A stretch of DNA of 16,110 nt from Gammaproteobacteria bacterium (GCA_003228965.1 QIGP01000098.1:1-16110), one strand, 5' to 3'. Counted from the first letter of the stretch, positions 9,101 to 16,110 are shown. Numbers and translations: made by a program. Notes: a model not told the origin generated them from the sequence alone.

Positions 9101-10122
9101 TCTCTAAGTGCCGCAAGTTGCACATCGGTAAGCGCCAGGCCTTCGGGGGACACCGCTTCAAATACCGGTTGGTCGGCAAACGATGTAACGGTAGGTGCAG
9201 TTGTATCTGCAATTCCGCCCAGTTCATCGCAGGGCAATGAATTGACCGGATTTTGTGAAAAACCTTCGTACGCCGAAAAATTGTTATTGCGAAAACGAAG
9301 AACTTGCTGCTGTAAGGACAACTCCTGGTAGTCTGCAAGTGCTGGATTGATGATTTGCTGGCCACCTGTGCCAACACCGTCGAGGCGGCAATCTACAAGG
9401 TCCTCTACCACATCCAATATGTGCACGTATTCAGGCAGCGCACTGTTCGACGCAATGCTGAGCGCATTGATAGCATTTGCCACACCACCAACACTCATGG
9501 CATAAGCGACTGACTCGTCGGTGCCTGAAGGTGCCAGGGGATCGGCGGGCAGTACGCTCAAGACATCGAAACCGTAGGCCTGGCTAAACAACGCCCTATT
9601 GTTACTGATAACTTCGTCAAAATTATTCTGGCCGGTTTCGCGACGACTCTTTTGCAGTAGCGCGTGAGTAAACACAGTGACTGCGACCGTGTCTTCGCCT
9701 GGCAATAAAACGGATTCAAGAAACTGATCGGATGCCAACTCGACAACCCGCCGGTTATTCACGTTCGTGTCGGCTTCGTCGACGTAACTGCCGCCGGAAA
9801 TTCGCACAAGCACAGCGTCGGGTCGGTTAACGTCAAGTTGCCAGTTTCCGGCCGCGTCGGTTTGTGTTGACGCAAGCGCCCCGCCTTCCGAAAAACCATT
9901 TACGCTCAGAGCAAAAATTTCAACTGTCGCGTTGACCAGTGGACCTTTCGTGCCGTTGCCGAGAACCAGGCGAGCGCCGGACGGCGGCAACGCGCCGGTG
10001 GGCTGAGCTGAATCGGCTGGACGCACAGACGCTTCAGACGGCGTCGATACGTCCGAAGTCGATCCTCCACAGCCGGTCAGGCCTGCGGCAATTAAAAGTA
10101 TGCACGCATGGATGCGAATCAT
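6166..10122 (-). CDS. Giant modular surface lipoprotein (HYR, cadherin-like, TSP3 and beta-helix modules)
   Basis: This 1318-residue acidic protein is probably an outer-membrane-anchored surface or periplasmic adhesin-like protein. The lipoprotein signal MIRIHACILLIAAGLTGCGG has lipobox LTGC and predicted lipidated Cys18, with no Asp at +2. Then come a carboxypeptidase-regulatory-like module (52-115), an unnamed conserved domain (116-300, with CRLDG at 245-249, LRFRNN at 275-280 and Cys298), two HYR-like modules (306-391, 392-470), an Ig-like putative-binding module (477-563), a cadherin-like module (566-672) and another Ig-like module (674-765). A TSP3 calcium-binding stretch (766-811, DSDGDGLSN and DTDGDSLGDS), a beta-helix (811-1110, GG repeats at 950, 975 and 1002) and a C-terminal beta domain (1205-1300) follow. 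ATG at 10122 is preceded by GAGGGA; the frame's extension to 10206 would bury the signal peptide. It is paralogous to the gene upstream. No RTX, PEP-CTERM or T9SS signal is seen. Its ligand is unknown. Confidence 0.85.
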   Translation of the reverse strand: MIRIHACILLIAAGLTGCGGSTSDVSTPSEASVRPADSAQPTGALPPSGARLVLGNGTKGPLVNATVEIFALSVNGFSEGGALASTQTDAAGNWQLDVNRPDAVLVRISGGSYVDEADTNVNNRRVVELASDQFLESVLLPGEDTVAVTVFTHALLQKSRRETGQNNFDEVISNNRALFSQAYGFDVLSVLPADPLAPSGTDESVAYAMSVGGVANAINALSIASNSALPEYVHILDVVEDLVDCRLDGVGTGGQQIINPALADYQELSLQQQVLRFRNNNFSAYEGFSQNPVNSLPCDELGGIADTTAPTVTSFADQPVFEAVSPEGLALTDVQLAALRDQFVASDDREGALEWNVEIPQQLEIGTTPLTASVKDVWGNTTNVDWEVTVADTTPPGIEGQSAVEAQAQGDITFIELARPEVSDRVSSQNQIDVSNDAPGGFPVGPTLVVWTAQDEAGNASTFDQMVTINSVAPEVMPAPPTIDTDQGDIDFSVFFNDPDGTTLTYSVVGLPDGTGLAIDPATGVLTGTPTPADLAVQPIVLTISASDGQNVVSLQTILNIVAPNTPPAFSVSQASITQDEDFANVVVQIQPAQVPDSEIDQQVVYSVRFDSLTAEDEAPFSVIFDADTLVLQLVSKADANGEAIFSVIADDGQSSQSEFVQQVSVQVLPVNDAPLLVGTDEPLNLVVGESFDFSLSSRASDVDNAVLDFVAARLPAGMNIDANGTLSGMALPADALSEEIELVVTARDDQNESVDFIVTVIVVNPDSDGDGLSNYLEQLIGTNAALADTDGDSLGDSIEYLVDTDTTVTNVLYVTATGDDTLAGNSPASALATLDEVSIRLALLPADQSALVLIEHDSAVQGALELSGRERAVIGSVDFATLQVVGVDDNSTSPTSRLSTAGRRALVVNDCQSCSVFNLRINGGSGIQVSDSDVTLKRLHVIGSSALDGGALWSQQSQIIASDLHLVLNRAKYGGAIALDSDSSLIISDSTLSGNLAHQSGGAVIVLDSTMTAHNVVFSANTAPIAAVVDVMAGSANLSNTTVAYNLIKSLTSVQLFRCRSALVGACSDDTAITLQDSLVAGNRNASDQTVDMADILSTGQGNFVEPDRASAFASGLSSSEPYAVGYTSDDERVLNAGSRSALEASLEGYFSEVDSVFTDSDQVEPGVHLKTPILSINNYAATAMLSENGFPFGLQSVDIGFSQGSQPVGGLHRVSVVVTSDNDRAIAVSTGTIPGDPLNPVPAISLGDGRYRIWLTNDFVIGRDFLYLRLDDDTVGVEVLPVCQQSACGTADVTVTNLPGTGVRDERVTPVLNNAD
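7033..7290 (-). repeat. Shorter GG/FxxN repeat run in the paralogue's beta-helix
   Basis: GGALW, GGAIAL and GGAVIV begin at residues 950, 975 and 1002 of the 1318-residue protein, about 25-27 residues apart, with LSGN and FSAN turns between them. The next position carries AA instead of GG. It corresponds to the longer run in the upstream paralogue but with fewer and more worn copies. Confidence 0.6.
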
Positions 10123-10128
10123 GCGGTG

Positions 10129-10134
10129 TCCCTC
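10129..10134 (-). promoter_or_regulatory. Ribosome binding site of the giant lipoprotein gene
   Basis: On the minus strand this reads GAGGGA, six bases before ATG 10122. It fixes the start at the residue that begins a clean lipoprotein signal peptide and argues against the longer frame from 10206. Confidence 0.75.
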
Positions 10135-10152
10135 GTGATTTTCTCCAAAGAT

Positions 10153-10197
10153 ATTATGCCAGTAGATACAACGATAGGCATGGACCAGATCACATTT
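10153..10197 (-). promoter_or_regulatory. Candidate promoter: extended -10 with an upstream CRP-like half site
   Basis: On the minus strand TGGCATAAT (10161-10153) matches an extended -10 element (TGn plus CATAAT). It would start transcription near 10146, about 24 bases before the ATG. No proper -35 box lies upstream. Instead AAATGTGATCT (10197-10187) equals the left half of the CRP consensus; the right half is poor. Its dyad centre at about 10186.5 would fall close to -41, the position of class II CRP activators. The geometry is suggestive, but half of the operator is missing. Confidence 0.4.
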
Positions 10198-10259
10198 ACC
10201 AATCAATTATGGTAATTCAGCCGGAATGAGCGGCCTATTTCCGCTATGTGCCGCCATAG

Positions 10260-10288
10260 GCGACCGACACCTCCCCGTAAACGGTCGC
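10260..10288. repeat. Hairpin between the two giant genes
   Basis: GCGACCG (10260-10266) and CGGTCGC (10282-10288) form a perfect seven-base stem around a 15-base loop. It sits 26 bases after the stop of the larger gene, in its direction of transcription. No T-run follows on the minus strand, so it may be a 3' mRNA stabiliser or a weak terminator rather than a standard intrinsic terminator. A second, smaller inverted repeat, CTATG (10244-10248) with CATAG (10255-10259), lies next to it. Confidence 0.45.
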
Positions 10289-10314
10289 ACTATGCGCGAC
10301 CTGAAGGCCCTCAG

Positions 10315-13300
10315 CTATTGTCCAATTTGAATGCTGAACGATGGATTCGACACGGAATTGATATACACGCTCAGGTTGAATCGCCGCAATCCGGCTGGAA
10401 TATCGAGTAGCACCTCGTAGTAGCCGTTACCCAAGTCACGCAGCTGAGTGGACGAACCGCTTCCGAGCGTATCCAATATTTCATCGGTGAATGTATATAG
10501 GTGGGTATCCACCGTGGGTTCAATCGACTGTATGTAGAGTCGGTGCCCGGGACCCAGTAACTCACCGTCGACTAGTGGCGCTAACCAAAGGCGTTGGTCA
10601 TCGCTATTGTCAACCAGGCCATCCGGAACGATTATCTGAAGAGAGTTGAAGCTGCCAATTTCCGGTTCCAGGTAATGATAACCGACATCTAGCAAACCAA
10701 GATCAGTCGTAGTGCCCGATTTGTCTGTGTATCGAAGGTTTAATGCAAACAATGGATCATCTGAATCAAGGGTACCGTAGTTCACGCCGGGCGAGCTTTG
10801 TAGTTGGTAGTAGCCGTTATCGAATTCGATCGCCTCTGACGAGTTGCCCGTACCTACGAAGGTAGCGAAGAAGCTGGTAATGAAATTGTAACTGGCGTCG
10901 AGACCCAGTAGCTGTCCGACGCCACCACCTACATCGTCAGCAGCAGACCCGATAGATGAATTGAATTGGGCTATGTTGTAGCTAAATACAGGGTCAGCGT
11001 TAGGAGCCAAATGTACCCCTCCACCACTACTGCCGGCTAGATTGAATACTAGTGTATTACCAGTAATACGCGACTTGTCCACATCGGCCGCATAGAAGCC
11101 ACCACCATTGTCAGCGAAGTTGGACGTAAACAAGTTATTGTGCAAAGTGAAATTTGCGTCGCTATCTCGCAAACAAAGACCGCCACCAAAGTTTTGCGCT
11201 TCGTTACCCGAAAGATTGCTGTGCTCAACGCGCATACTTTGCGCGCCAGCCAGATACATGCCGCCGCCACACTGCCCTGTCCGATTGGCCGAAAAGGCCG
11301 TGTTCGATATATACAGAGGTGTGTTGTCGACAAACAAGGCACCACCGCCCGTTGAGTTGGAAGCGGTTACCGAACCATTTGTTGGCGCCGAGTTGTGCCG
11401 CAGAACCGAGTCCGTGATGGTGAGCCCAGCGGCATTCGCAACGTATAGGCCGCCGCCACTCGAATCGGAATTAACGACTGGATCGAGCACATTGGCACGG
11501 ATGGTAGACGATTCAATCGTAAGTGTAGAGGGTGTTCCGCCGCCGTCATTCAGGTAAATTCCACCGCCAGCTTCAACCGCTGAGTTGTTACGCACGTGCA
11601 CCGAATTAATTAGCACGGTGGAGTTTGCCATGATCACGCCACCACCGCGGACTACACCCGACCCACCGAACATATCGATATAGTGAAATTGTATGTTCGA
11701 ACAATTGGCAAGCTCTAGCGGTCGGTTGCCAACTTGAACAGTTTCAAACTTGGTGCGTGGAGCGCCTCCGTCAAAACTTCTTGGCGTAACCACGAAAGGA
11801 TCAAGTGACCCTACAAAAATCATATTGTCGCAATTCGAGGTTTTCGTTAACTGCCATTCCTGCGCTAGCGTGGTTACATCGGAATTCGTCGCCATCAAAA
11901 CGTACACGAAGTTACCAGGCACCGATTCGATCTTGCCGTCGGTAACCGCAGCTGCAAGCGTAGGATAAGCCATACTCCACGATGAACCATCGGGAATTGT
12001 TGCCGGTGTGTCCGGGTCAATATGTACGTAAACACTGTCAGCCAAATTGGGGTCGGTGCCAATTGTCGTTTCCAGCTCTTCAGCCACACCGTCAAGATCC
12101 TGATCTTCTGATGGCCAAACGGTGACCAGGACTTGCGCCGTATTCGAAAAAAGCCCGTCATTGTCCATCACCGAATATTCAAACGACGCTTCGCCAACGT
12201 AATCGATGGGTACGTTGAACTGAACCATACCCGTAGCGCCCTGCACCGCCGCGCTTCCAACGGACTCGTTACTGACTACCAGTGTACTAAAATCAACCGT
12301 GCCGTCCGCGTCAGTAACAGCCCCGGTCAAATCAACGGTGGGAACGTCCCCCCGGAATACAAGAATGGAAGTGACATCTGTTGCGACCGGGCCCGTATTG
12401 GGCGCCGTGACTGTGATTGATACGGTACCTGCGTTAGAAGTCAGACCTGTACTGTCTTGTACGGTAAACGTGAATTGATCAAGGCCTGTGTATCCAGCGT
12501 TCGGCGTATACCTGACATGGCCATCAGGCAGAACCAGGCTTGACCCTTGAGTAACATCTATAATCAGCGCCACCGTAGATTCAACGATATCATTTTCCGG
12601 GTCGGTGGCACCCAGCAACACGAGAATATCAACGGAAGAGTCATTAGAAATCGACGTGGCACGGTCGACCACAACCGGGCTACTTGGCTGAGGGACTACG
12701 GTAATGGACACGGTGGCTACGTTGGAAAATTCACCGCTTGCGTCCTGCACTTGATAGCTAAACTGATCGTTTCCATTGCTATTTTCGGTCGGAGTGTAGA
12801 CCAGTTCCGCAAAGGATGCCCCTTGCACCACTGAACCTGCTGTAGGCATGGCAACCAACTGAACGACAGTAATATCGGCTACTCCGTCAGCGTCGGAATC
12901 GTTTTGCACTACGTTAATGGTGACCGCTACATTTTCATCGGTAACTGCAACGTCATTGTTTGCCACCGGAATATCATTGACCGAGCTAACGATAATCGAA
13001 ACCAGGGCAATGTTTGAAGCGCTGCCCTGGTCGTCTGACACACGATACGAAAATGAATCTTGCCCGGAAAAATCAGCGTCAGGAATATACAGCACCGTAC
13101 CGTTGATCGCATCAAGAGTAGCTACGCCCTGGCTCGGTGGACTATCAAACACGACAGAAGCCGTATCCAGCGCGCCGTCTACATCGCTGTCGTTAGCCAG
13201 AATAGTCACCGTAACCGCCGTATCTTCGTTGGTGGATGAGGTGTCGTTGGTCGCTACCGGGGCGTCGTTGACAGGAGAAACTGTTACGCTAACGGTCGCC

Positions 13301-16110
13301 GCGTTCGATACCAAGCCTGAGTTATCCGTCACCGAATACTGAAAACTGTCTGATCCCGAATAGTCGGCGTTTGGCGTATAGGTAATGCTTCCAGTTGTCG
13401 CATTAACGCCAGTAGTTCCGTTTTGAGCCTGTGTAGCAATGGCAACGGTTGATGCATCGATGTCGAATTCAGGATCGGTGTCGTTGGCCACTACGTCCAC
13501 ATCTACGGACATATCCTCAGCGGTTTCAGCCGTGTCATCGTTGGCAACCGGAGCCTCACTTACAGCACTCACCGTAATGGTAACCAGCGCCGTGTTTGAA
13601 CGCGAACCTAAGGAGTCCTCCACCGAGTACGTTAGCGTATCTATGCCTGAAAATTCGTCTACAGATGTGTATATGATCTGGCCGTCCGGGTTGACAGTGG
13701 CTGTCCCAGAAACAGGTTGAGTGGCGATCAATACAGTTGAGACATCGATGTTGTTATCGTTGTCTGTATCGTTGAAAAGTACAGAAATAGTCACGGCCGT
13801 TTGCTCTAACGCGTTAGCCGTATCATCTACAGCTACCGGATCAAAGTTTGCAGGCTCGACATTTACCGTCACCACGACTGTGTTGGATTGTGCTCCATCG
13901 GGGTCGCTGACAAAGTAGCTAAACGAGTCCGTTCCGTGGAAGGCCGCATTGGACGTATAAACAAGTCGGTCGCTTACCGAATCATAGGCTACCGTACCGT
14001 TTGCAGGCATCTCATGGATCGAAATCGCTGTGGCCACCAGCGGGCTATCTACGTCACTATCGTTGTTGAGTACGTCCAGTTCAGCAGGCTGCGAACTTTG
14101 AACAGTAAAACTGTCCTGCACCGCCACTGGCGCATCGTTTAAACCCGTAAGGTTAATCGTCACGCTGGCTGGCAGTGATAGCAAGCCGTCTGCATCCTCG
14201 ATCTGGTAGTAAAAAATATCGCTACCGTTAAAGCCGTTGTTCGGCGTATAGACAAGTTGTGCTGTTGTTGCATCCCACACGGCGGTACCGGATTGAGGCT
14301 GCCCGACAAGGATCACCGTGGCTCCTGCCAGCCCGTCTACATCTACGTCGTTTGCAAGTACCGGGATACGAACTACGCTGTCCTCGGTGCTCTGTGTAAT
14401 ATCGTTCTGAGCCACCGGTCGGTCGTTTTGTGGAACAACGCTAACGAAAACCGTGGCAGGAGCCGAAACCTGTCCCTGACTGTCGGCTACCTGGTAGGTA
14501 AAAAGGTCTGTACCAAAGAAATTTGTAACCGGAGTGTATTCAAGTTCACCCGCCGAAACTGATGGGACGGCGACACCGTGTAAAGGTTGTTGCAAAACAA
14601 ATACACTACCAGGGTCGAGCGCTCCTTCGGCATCTGTGTCGTTTTCCAATACCGCTATCGACGTAGTCGTATCCTCAAAAGAGGTGATCAAGTCGTTCAC
14701 GGCCACCGGCGCATTATCTGGTACGGCGTTTGGATCTACTACACTAATGGTTACAGCCGTATCGCCCGAAAGCGCTCCGTCACTGTCGGCGACGCGGTAG
14801 TCAAAAGAATCTGTGCCAACAAAGCCAGGCTCCGGAGAATAAACGATGGTTCCAGTTACAAAATCCACCACGGCCAAACCGTTCACAGGGCCTGTGGTGA
14901 TTTGAAGCGATCCGAAGTCGAGTCCACCCTCAACGTCACTGTCATTCGCCAGAACGTAAATCACACGCGACAGTGAACCAAGCGTAGTTACCACGTCTGC
15001 GACGGTATCCGGCACATCGTTTTGTGCCGCCACTTCGACAAGCACACTTACAGCTTGTGATCGGTTACCGACGCTGTCGGCGACCGAATATGTAAAACGA
15101 TCGGTGCCGTTACGGTTTACTTGTGGCACAAAGCTAACCAATCCAGAAACCGTATCTACGTTAACCGCACCGAATTGGGGAACAACTAAAACTTGCACCG
15201 AAGTCGTATCCAGCGGGTTGTCCTGCGCCAGATCGTTCGCCAATATATCAATCGTGACCGCGGTGTCTTCAAAGGTTACGGCGCTATCCGGAAACGACTG
15301 CGGCGGACCGACTGGTCCTATTTCGATAAAACGGACTACGGGATCAGCTGTATTACCAGCACTGTCTACTGCGCTAAACTGTATGGCCGTTGATCCCAAG
15401 CCAAAAGCATTTGGCAGCGCCGAACCGTCGGTAAGTCGTACGACCACTGCAACGGGGCCGTCACGATCATCCAGCGCACTGGCGGCGCCTATAAAACGTT
15501 GAACAATGTCTGAGCTTGCGGTGACAAAACTCCCGATAGGTGCAGCGGCCTGGAGGTTATTGGGTAGCGACGTAAATTCGGGCGCCGTGGTGTCGGGACG
15601 AACAACGACTTGCTCACAGGCAGGCTGGTCGACCGTCAGTAACGGTATGCCACTGTATGTCTGATTCAGGTTATTTCTAAATCTGAGTATCTGTAAATTA
15701 AGATCGATGTTGTCGCTAATAGCGCGCGTTTGACCATTCACCGTTACCGTTACGGGACCGTTTTGATCGCGCCCGTCAAGACGACACTCCGACAGGTCAC
15801 GAATTAATGCATCGATCAGAACATAGTTCGGAGCAGCAACGTCAAGATCAAGCGCAATTTGATTGAGGCTTGTTGCTGCGGCTCCCACGGCCATGGCGTA
15901 GCTCTGGGACTCTTGCGAAGCGTCCAAAGCTGCAATCACAGGGTCAGCTACGTCAGCTGTGAACACATCTAACCCGAACGAAGTACTTGCCTGAACACGA
16001 TTGCCTGCGAAAATTTCCAGGAAGTTGTCGCCAGTAAGCTCTGCACGAGACTTGCGTAGTACGGCATTACTGAAAACCGTAAGAGCTGCAAACTCAGCGT
16101 CCCGAGGGAG
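10315..16110 (-). CDS. Giant cadherin-repeat surface protein with beta-helix, N-terminus beyond the window
   Basis: The frame stays open to the right edge (first codon CTC at 16110), giving at least 1931 residues; the GTG at 15964-15966 is internal, not the start. Residues are numbered from the edge. The N-terminal part (1-170) matches the paralogue downstream: VFSNAVLRKSR, SYAMAVG, CRLDG, LRFRNN and a later cysteine. Next come an HYR-like module (about 171-265), eleven cadherin-like repeats of ~95 residues (274-1333), a short TSP3 motif (1335-1358, DQDLDGVAEELE), a right-handed beta-helix opening with a DGSSWSMAYPTL block (1360-1813), and a C-terminal beta domain with DLGNGYYEVLLDIP (1818-1931). 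It is a probable calcium-stabilised extracellular adhesin or stalk. A lipoprotein signal is expected from the paralogue but cannot be seen. There are no RTX nonapeptides or T9SS tail. Its ligand and partners are unknown. Confidence 0.85.
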   Translation of the reverse strand, partial: LPRDAEFAALTVFSNAVLRKSRAELTGDNFLEIFAGNRVQASTSFGLDVFTADVADPVIAALDASQESQSYAMAVGAAATSLNQIALDLDVAAPNYVLIDALIRDLSECRLDGRDQNGPVTVTVNGQTRAISDNIDLNLQILRFRNNLNQTYSGIPLLTVDQPACEQVVVRPDTTAPEFTSLPNNLQAAAPIGSFVTASSDIVQRFIGAASALDDRDGPVAVVVRLTDGSALPNAFGLGSTAIQFSAVDSAGNTADPVVRFIEIGPVGPPQSFPDSAVTFEDTAVTIDILANDLAQDNPLDTTSVQVLVVPQFGAVNVDTVSGLVSFVPQVNRNGTDRFTYSVADSVGNRSQAVSVLVEVAAQNDVPDTVADVVTTLGSLSRVIYVLANDSDVEGGLDFGSLQITTGPVNGLAVVDFVTGTIVYSPEPGFVGTDSFDYRVADSDGALSGDTAVTISVVDPNAVPDNAPVAVNDLITSFEDTTTSIAVLENDTDAEGALDPGSVFVLQQPLHGVAVPSVSAGELEYTPVTNFFGTDLFTYQVADSQGQVSAPATVFVSVVPQNDRPVAQNDITQSTEDSVVRIPVLANDVDVDGLAGATVILVGQPQSGTAVWDATTAQLVYTPNNGFNGSDIFYYQIEDADGLLSLPASVTINLTGLNDAPVAVQDSFTVQSSQPAELDVLNNDSDVDSPLVATAISIHEMPANGTVAYDSVSDRLVYTSNAAFHGTDSFSYFVSDPDGAQSNTVVVTVNVEPANFDPVAVDDTANALEQTAVTISVLFNDTDNDNNIDVSTVLIATQPVSGTATVNPDGQIIYTSVDEFSGIDTLTYSVEDSLGSRSNTALVTITVSAVSEAPVANDDTAETAEDMSVDVDVVANDTDPEFDIDASTVAIATQAQNGTTGVNATTGSITYTPNADYSGSDSFQYSVTDNSGLVSNAATVSVTVSPVNDAPVATNDTSSTNEDTAVTVTILANDSDVDGALDTASVVFDSPPSQGVATLDAINGTVLYIPDADFSGQDSFSYRVSDDQGSASNIALVSIIVSSVNDIPVANNDVAVTDENVAVTINVVQNDSDADGVADITVVQLVAMPTAGSVVQGASFAELVYTPTENSNGNDQFSYQVQDASGEFSNVATVSITVVPQPSSPVVVDRATSISNDSSVDILVLLGATDPENDIVESTVALIIDVTQGSSLVLPDGHVRYTPNAGYTGLDQFTFTVQDSTGLTSNAGTVSITVTAPNTGPVATDVTSILVFRGDVPTVDLTGAVTDADGTVDFSTLVVSNESVGSAAVQGATGMVQFNVPIDYVGEASFEYSVMDNDGLFSNTAQVLVTVWPSEDQDLDGVAEELETTIGTDPNLADSVYVHIDPDTPATIPDGSSWSMAYPTLAAAVTDGKIESVPGNFVYVLMATNSDVTTLAQEWQLTKTSNCDNMIFVGSLDPFVVTPRSFDGGAPRTKFETVQVGNRPLELANCSNIQFHYIDMFGGSGVVRGGGVIMANSTVLINSVHVRNNSAVEAGGGIYLNDGGGTPSTLTIESSTIRANVLDPVVNSDSSGGGLYVANAAGLTITDSVLRHNSAPTNGSVTASNSTGGGALFVDNTPLYISNTAFSANRTGQCGGGMYLAGAQSMRVEHSNLSGNEAQNFGGGLCLRDSDANFTLHNNLFTSNFADNGGGFYAADVDKSRITGNTLVFNLAGSSGGGVHLAPNADPVFSYNIAQFNSSIGSAADDVGGGVGQLLGLDASYNFITSFFATFVGTGNSSEAIEFDNGYYQLQSSPGVNYGTLDSDDPLFALNLRYTDKSGTTTDLGLLDVGYHYLEPEIGSFNSLQIIVPDGLVDNSDDQRLWLAPLVDGELLGPGHRLYIQSIEPTVDTHLYTFTDEILDTLGSGSSTQLRDLGNGYYEVLLDIPAGLRRFNLSVYINSVSNPSFSIQIGQ
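11017..11349 (-). repeat. Exact 27-residue (81-base) GGG periodicity in the beta-helix
   Basis: Five GGG motifs start at codons with first bases 11349, 11268, 11187, 11106 and 11025, exactly 81 bases apart. Each is followed by hydrophobic or aromatic residues (ALFV, MYLA, LCLR, FYAA, VHLA), and several are preceded by FxxN-type turns (FSANRTGQC, LSGNEAQNF, FTSNFADN). This is the pattern of chlamydial Pmp-type repeats within right-handed beta-helices, one repeat probably making one or more coils. Two further GGG motifs lie upstream at 36-37 residue spacing. Confidence 0.75.
12112..15291 (-). repeat. Eleven tandem cadherin-like (tandem-95 type) protein repeats
   Basis: Each repeat begins around PVAxND, then EDTxV, a VLANDxDxDG calcium-type loop, a YTPxxxFxGxDSFxYxVxD block, and SNxAxVxVTV. 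Starts fall about every 285-300 bases. Repeats 3, 4, 7, 8 and 9 keep most of the motifs. Repeats 2, 5, 6, 10 and 11 have lost the ED pair or the NDxD loop to varying degrees; repeat 10 has LGATDPEND and repeat 11 GAVTDADG. Divergence among copies shows the array is old rather than freshly amplified. Such arrays usually form extended stalks rigidified by calcium; that role is inferred. Confidence 0.8.

Noticed and set aside
10123..10206. Upstream extension of the 1318-residue lipoprotein by 28 residues
   Set aside because: It would place the lipoprotein signal peptide internally, ignore a good GAGGGA ribosome site and run through the candidate promoter.
11017..11349. Regular 81-base spacing as a CRISPR-like or satellite array
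   Set aside because: Only the short GGG codons recur; the sequence between them is divergent coding DNA in one open frame.
11108..11557. 149-codon plus-strand open frame and similar frames opposite the giant genes
   Set aside because: They mirror the repetitive, biased codon use of the minus-strand surface protein genes and show no family motifs or ribosome sites.
10315..16110. RTX toxin or type I secreted giant adhesin
   Set aside because: No GGxGxD nonapeptide repeats or typical C-terminal secretion signal are seen; the paralogue has a lipoprotein signal instead.
1..16110. tRNA, rRNA, CRISPR arrays or riboswitches
   Set aside because: Reading both strands I found no convincing cloverleaf, ribosomal segment, repeat-spacer array or known riboswitch core.

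Overview
The window looks like a chromosomal segment of a free-living, probably marine or environmental gammaproteobacterium. The basis is moderate GC content, a PurB and a class II fumarase that read like gammaproteobacterial versions, a small DUF7931-type protein, and very large acidic cell-surface proteins. The species cannot be named from sequence alone.

Layout. (1) Positions 1-1575 are mobile-element debris. An IS66-family transposase gene enters from the left edge with a frameshift in its N-terminal part, and an opposite-strand fragment reads as an ISKra4-like transposase. A candidate IS66 right end at 1276-1283 suggests the first element inserted into the second. (2) Positions 1580-5143 hold housekeeping metabolism: a NudL-type CoA pyrophosphatase and fumC on the minus strand, with purB diverging from fumC across about 157 bases. 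(3) Positions 5144-5584 have no convincing gene but carry several inverted repeats. (4) Positions 5585-6097 encode a DUF7931-like protein, convergent with the next gene. (5) Positions 6166-16110 hold two giant minus-strand genes in tandem. They encode paralogous, modular surface proteins of 1318 aa and at least 1931 aa; the larger one runs off the right edge.

The two giant proteins share one plan: an N-terminal region with a conserved but unnamed helical, two-cysteine domain, then HYR-type modules, a central array of Ig/cadherin-like modules, a thrombospondin type 3 calcium-binding linker, a right-handed beta-helix with GG(G)/FxxN repeats, and a C-terminal beta domain. The smaller one has a clear lipoprotein signal peptide. 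The larger one has eleven ~95-residue cadherin-like repeats and a beta-helix whose GGG motif recurs exactly every 27 residues five times. They are best read as calcium-stabilised adhesin or surface stalk proteins. The smaller gene may have its own promoter with a CRP-like half site. The tandem pair is the most interesting part of the window; the rest is ordinary metabolism and insertion-sequence remains.
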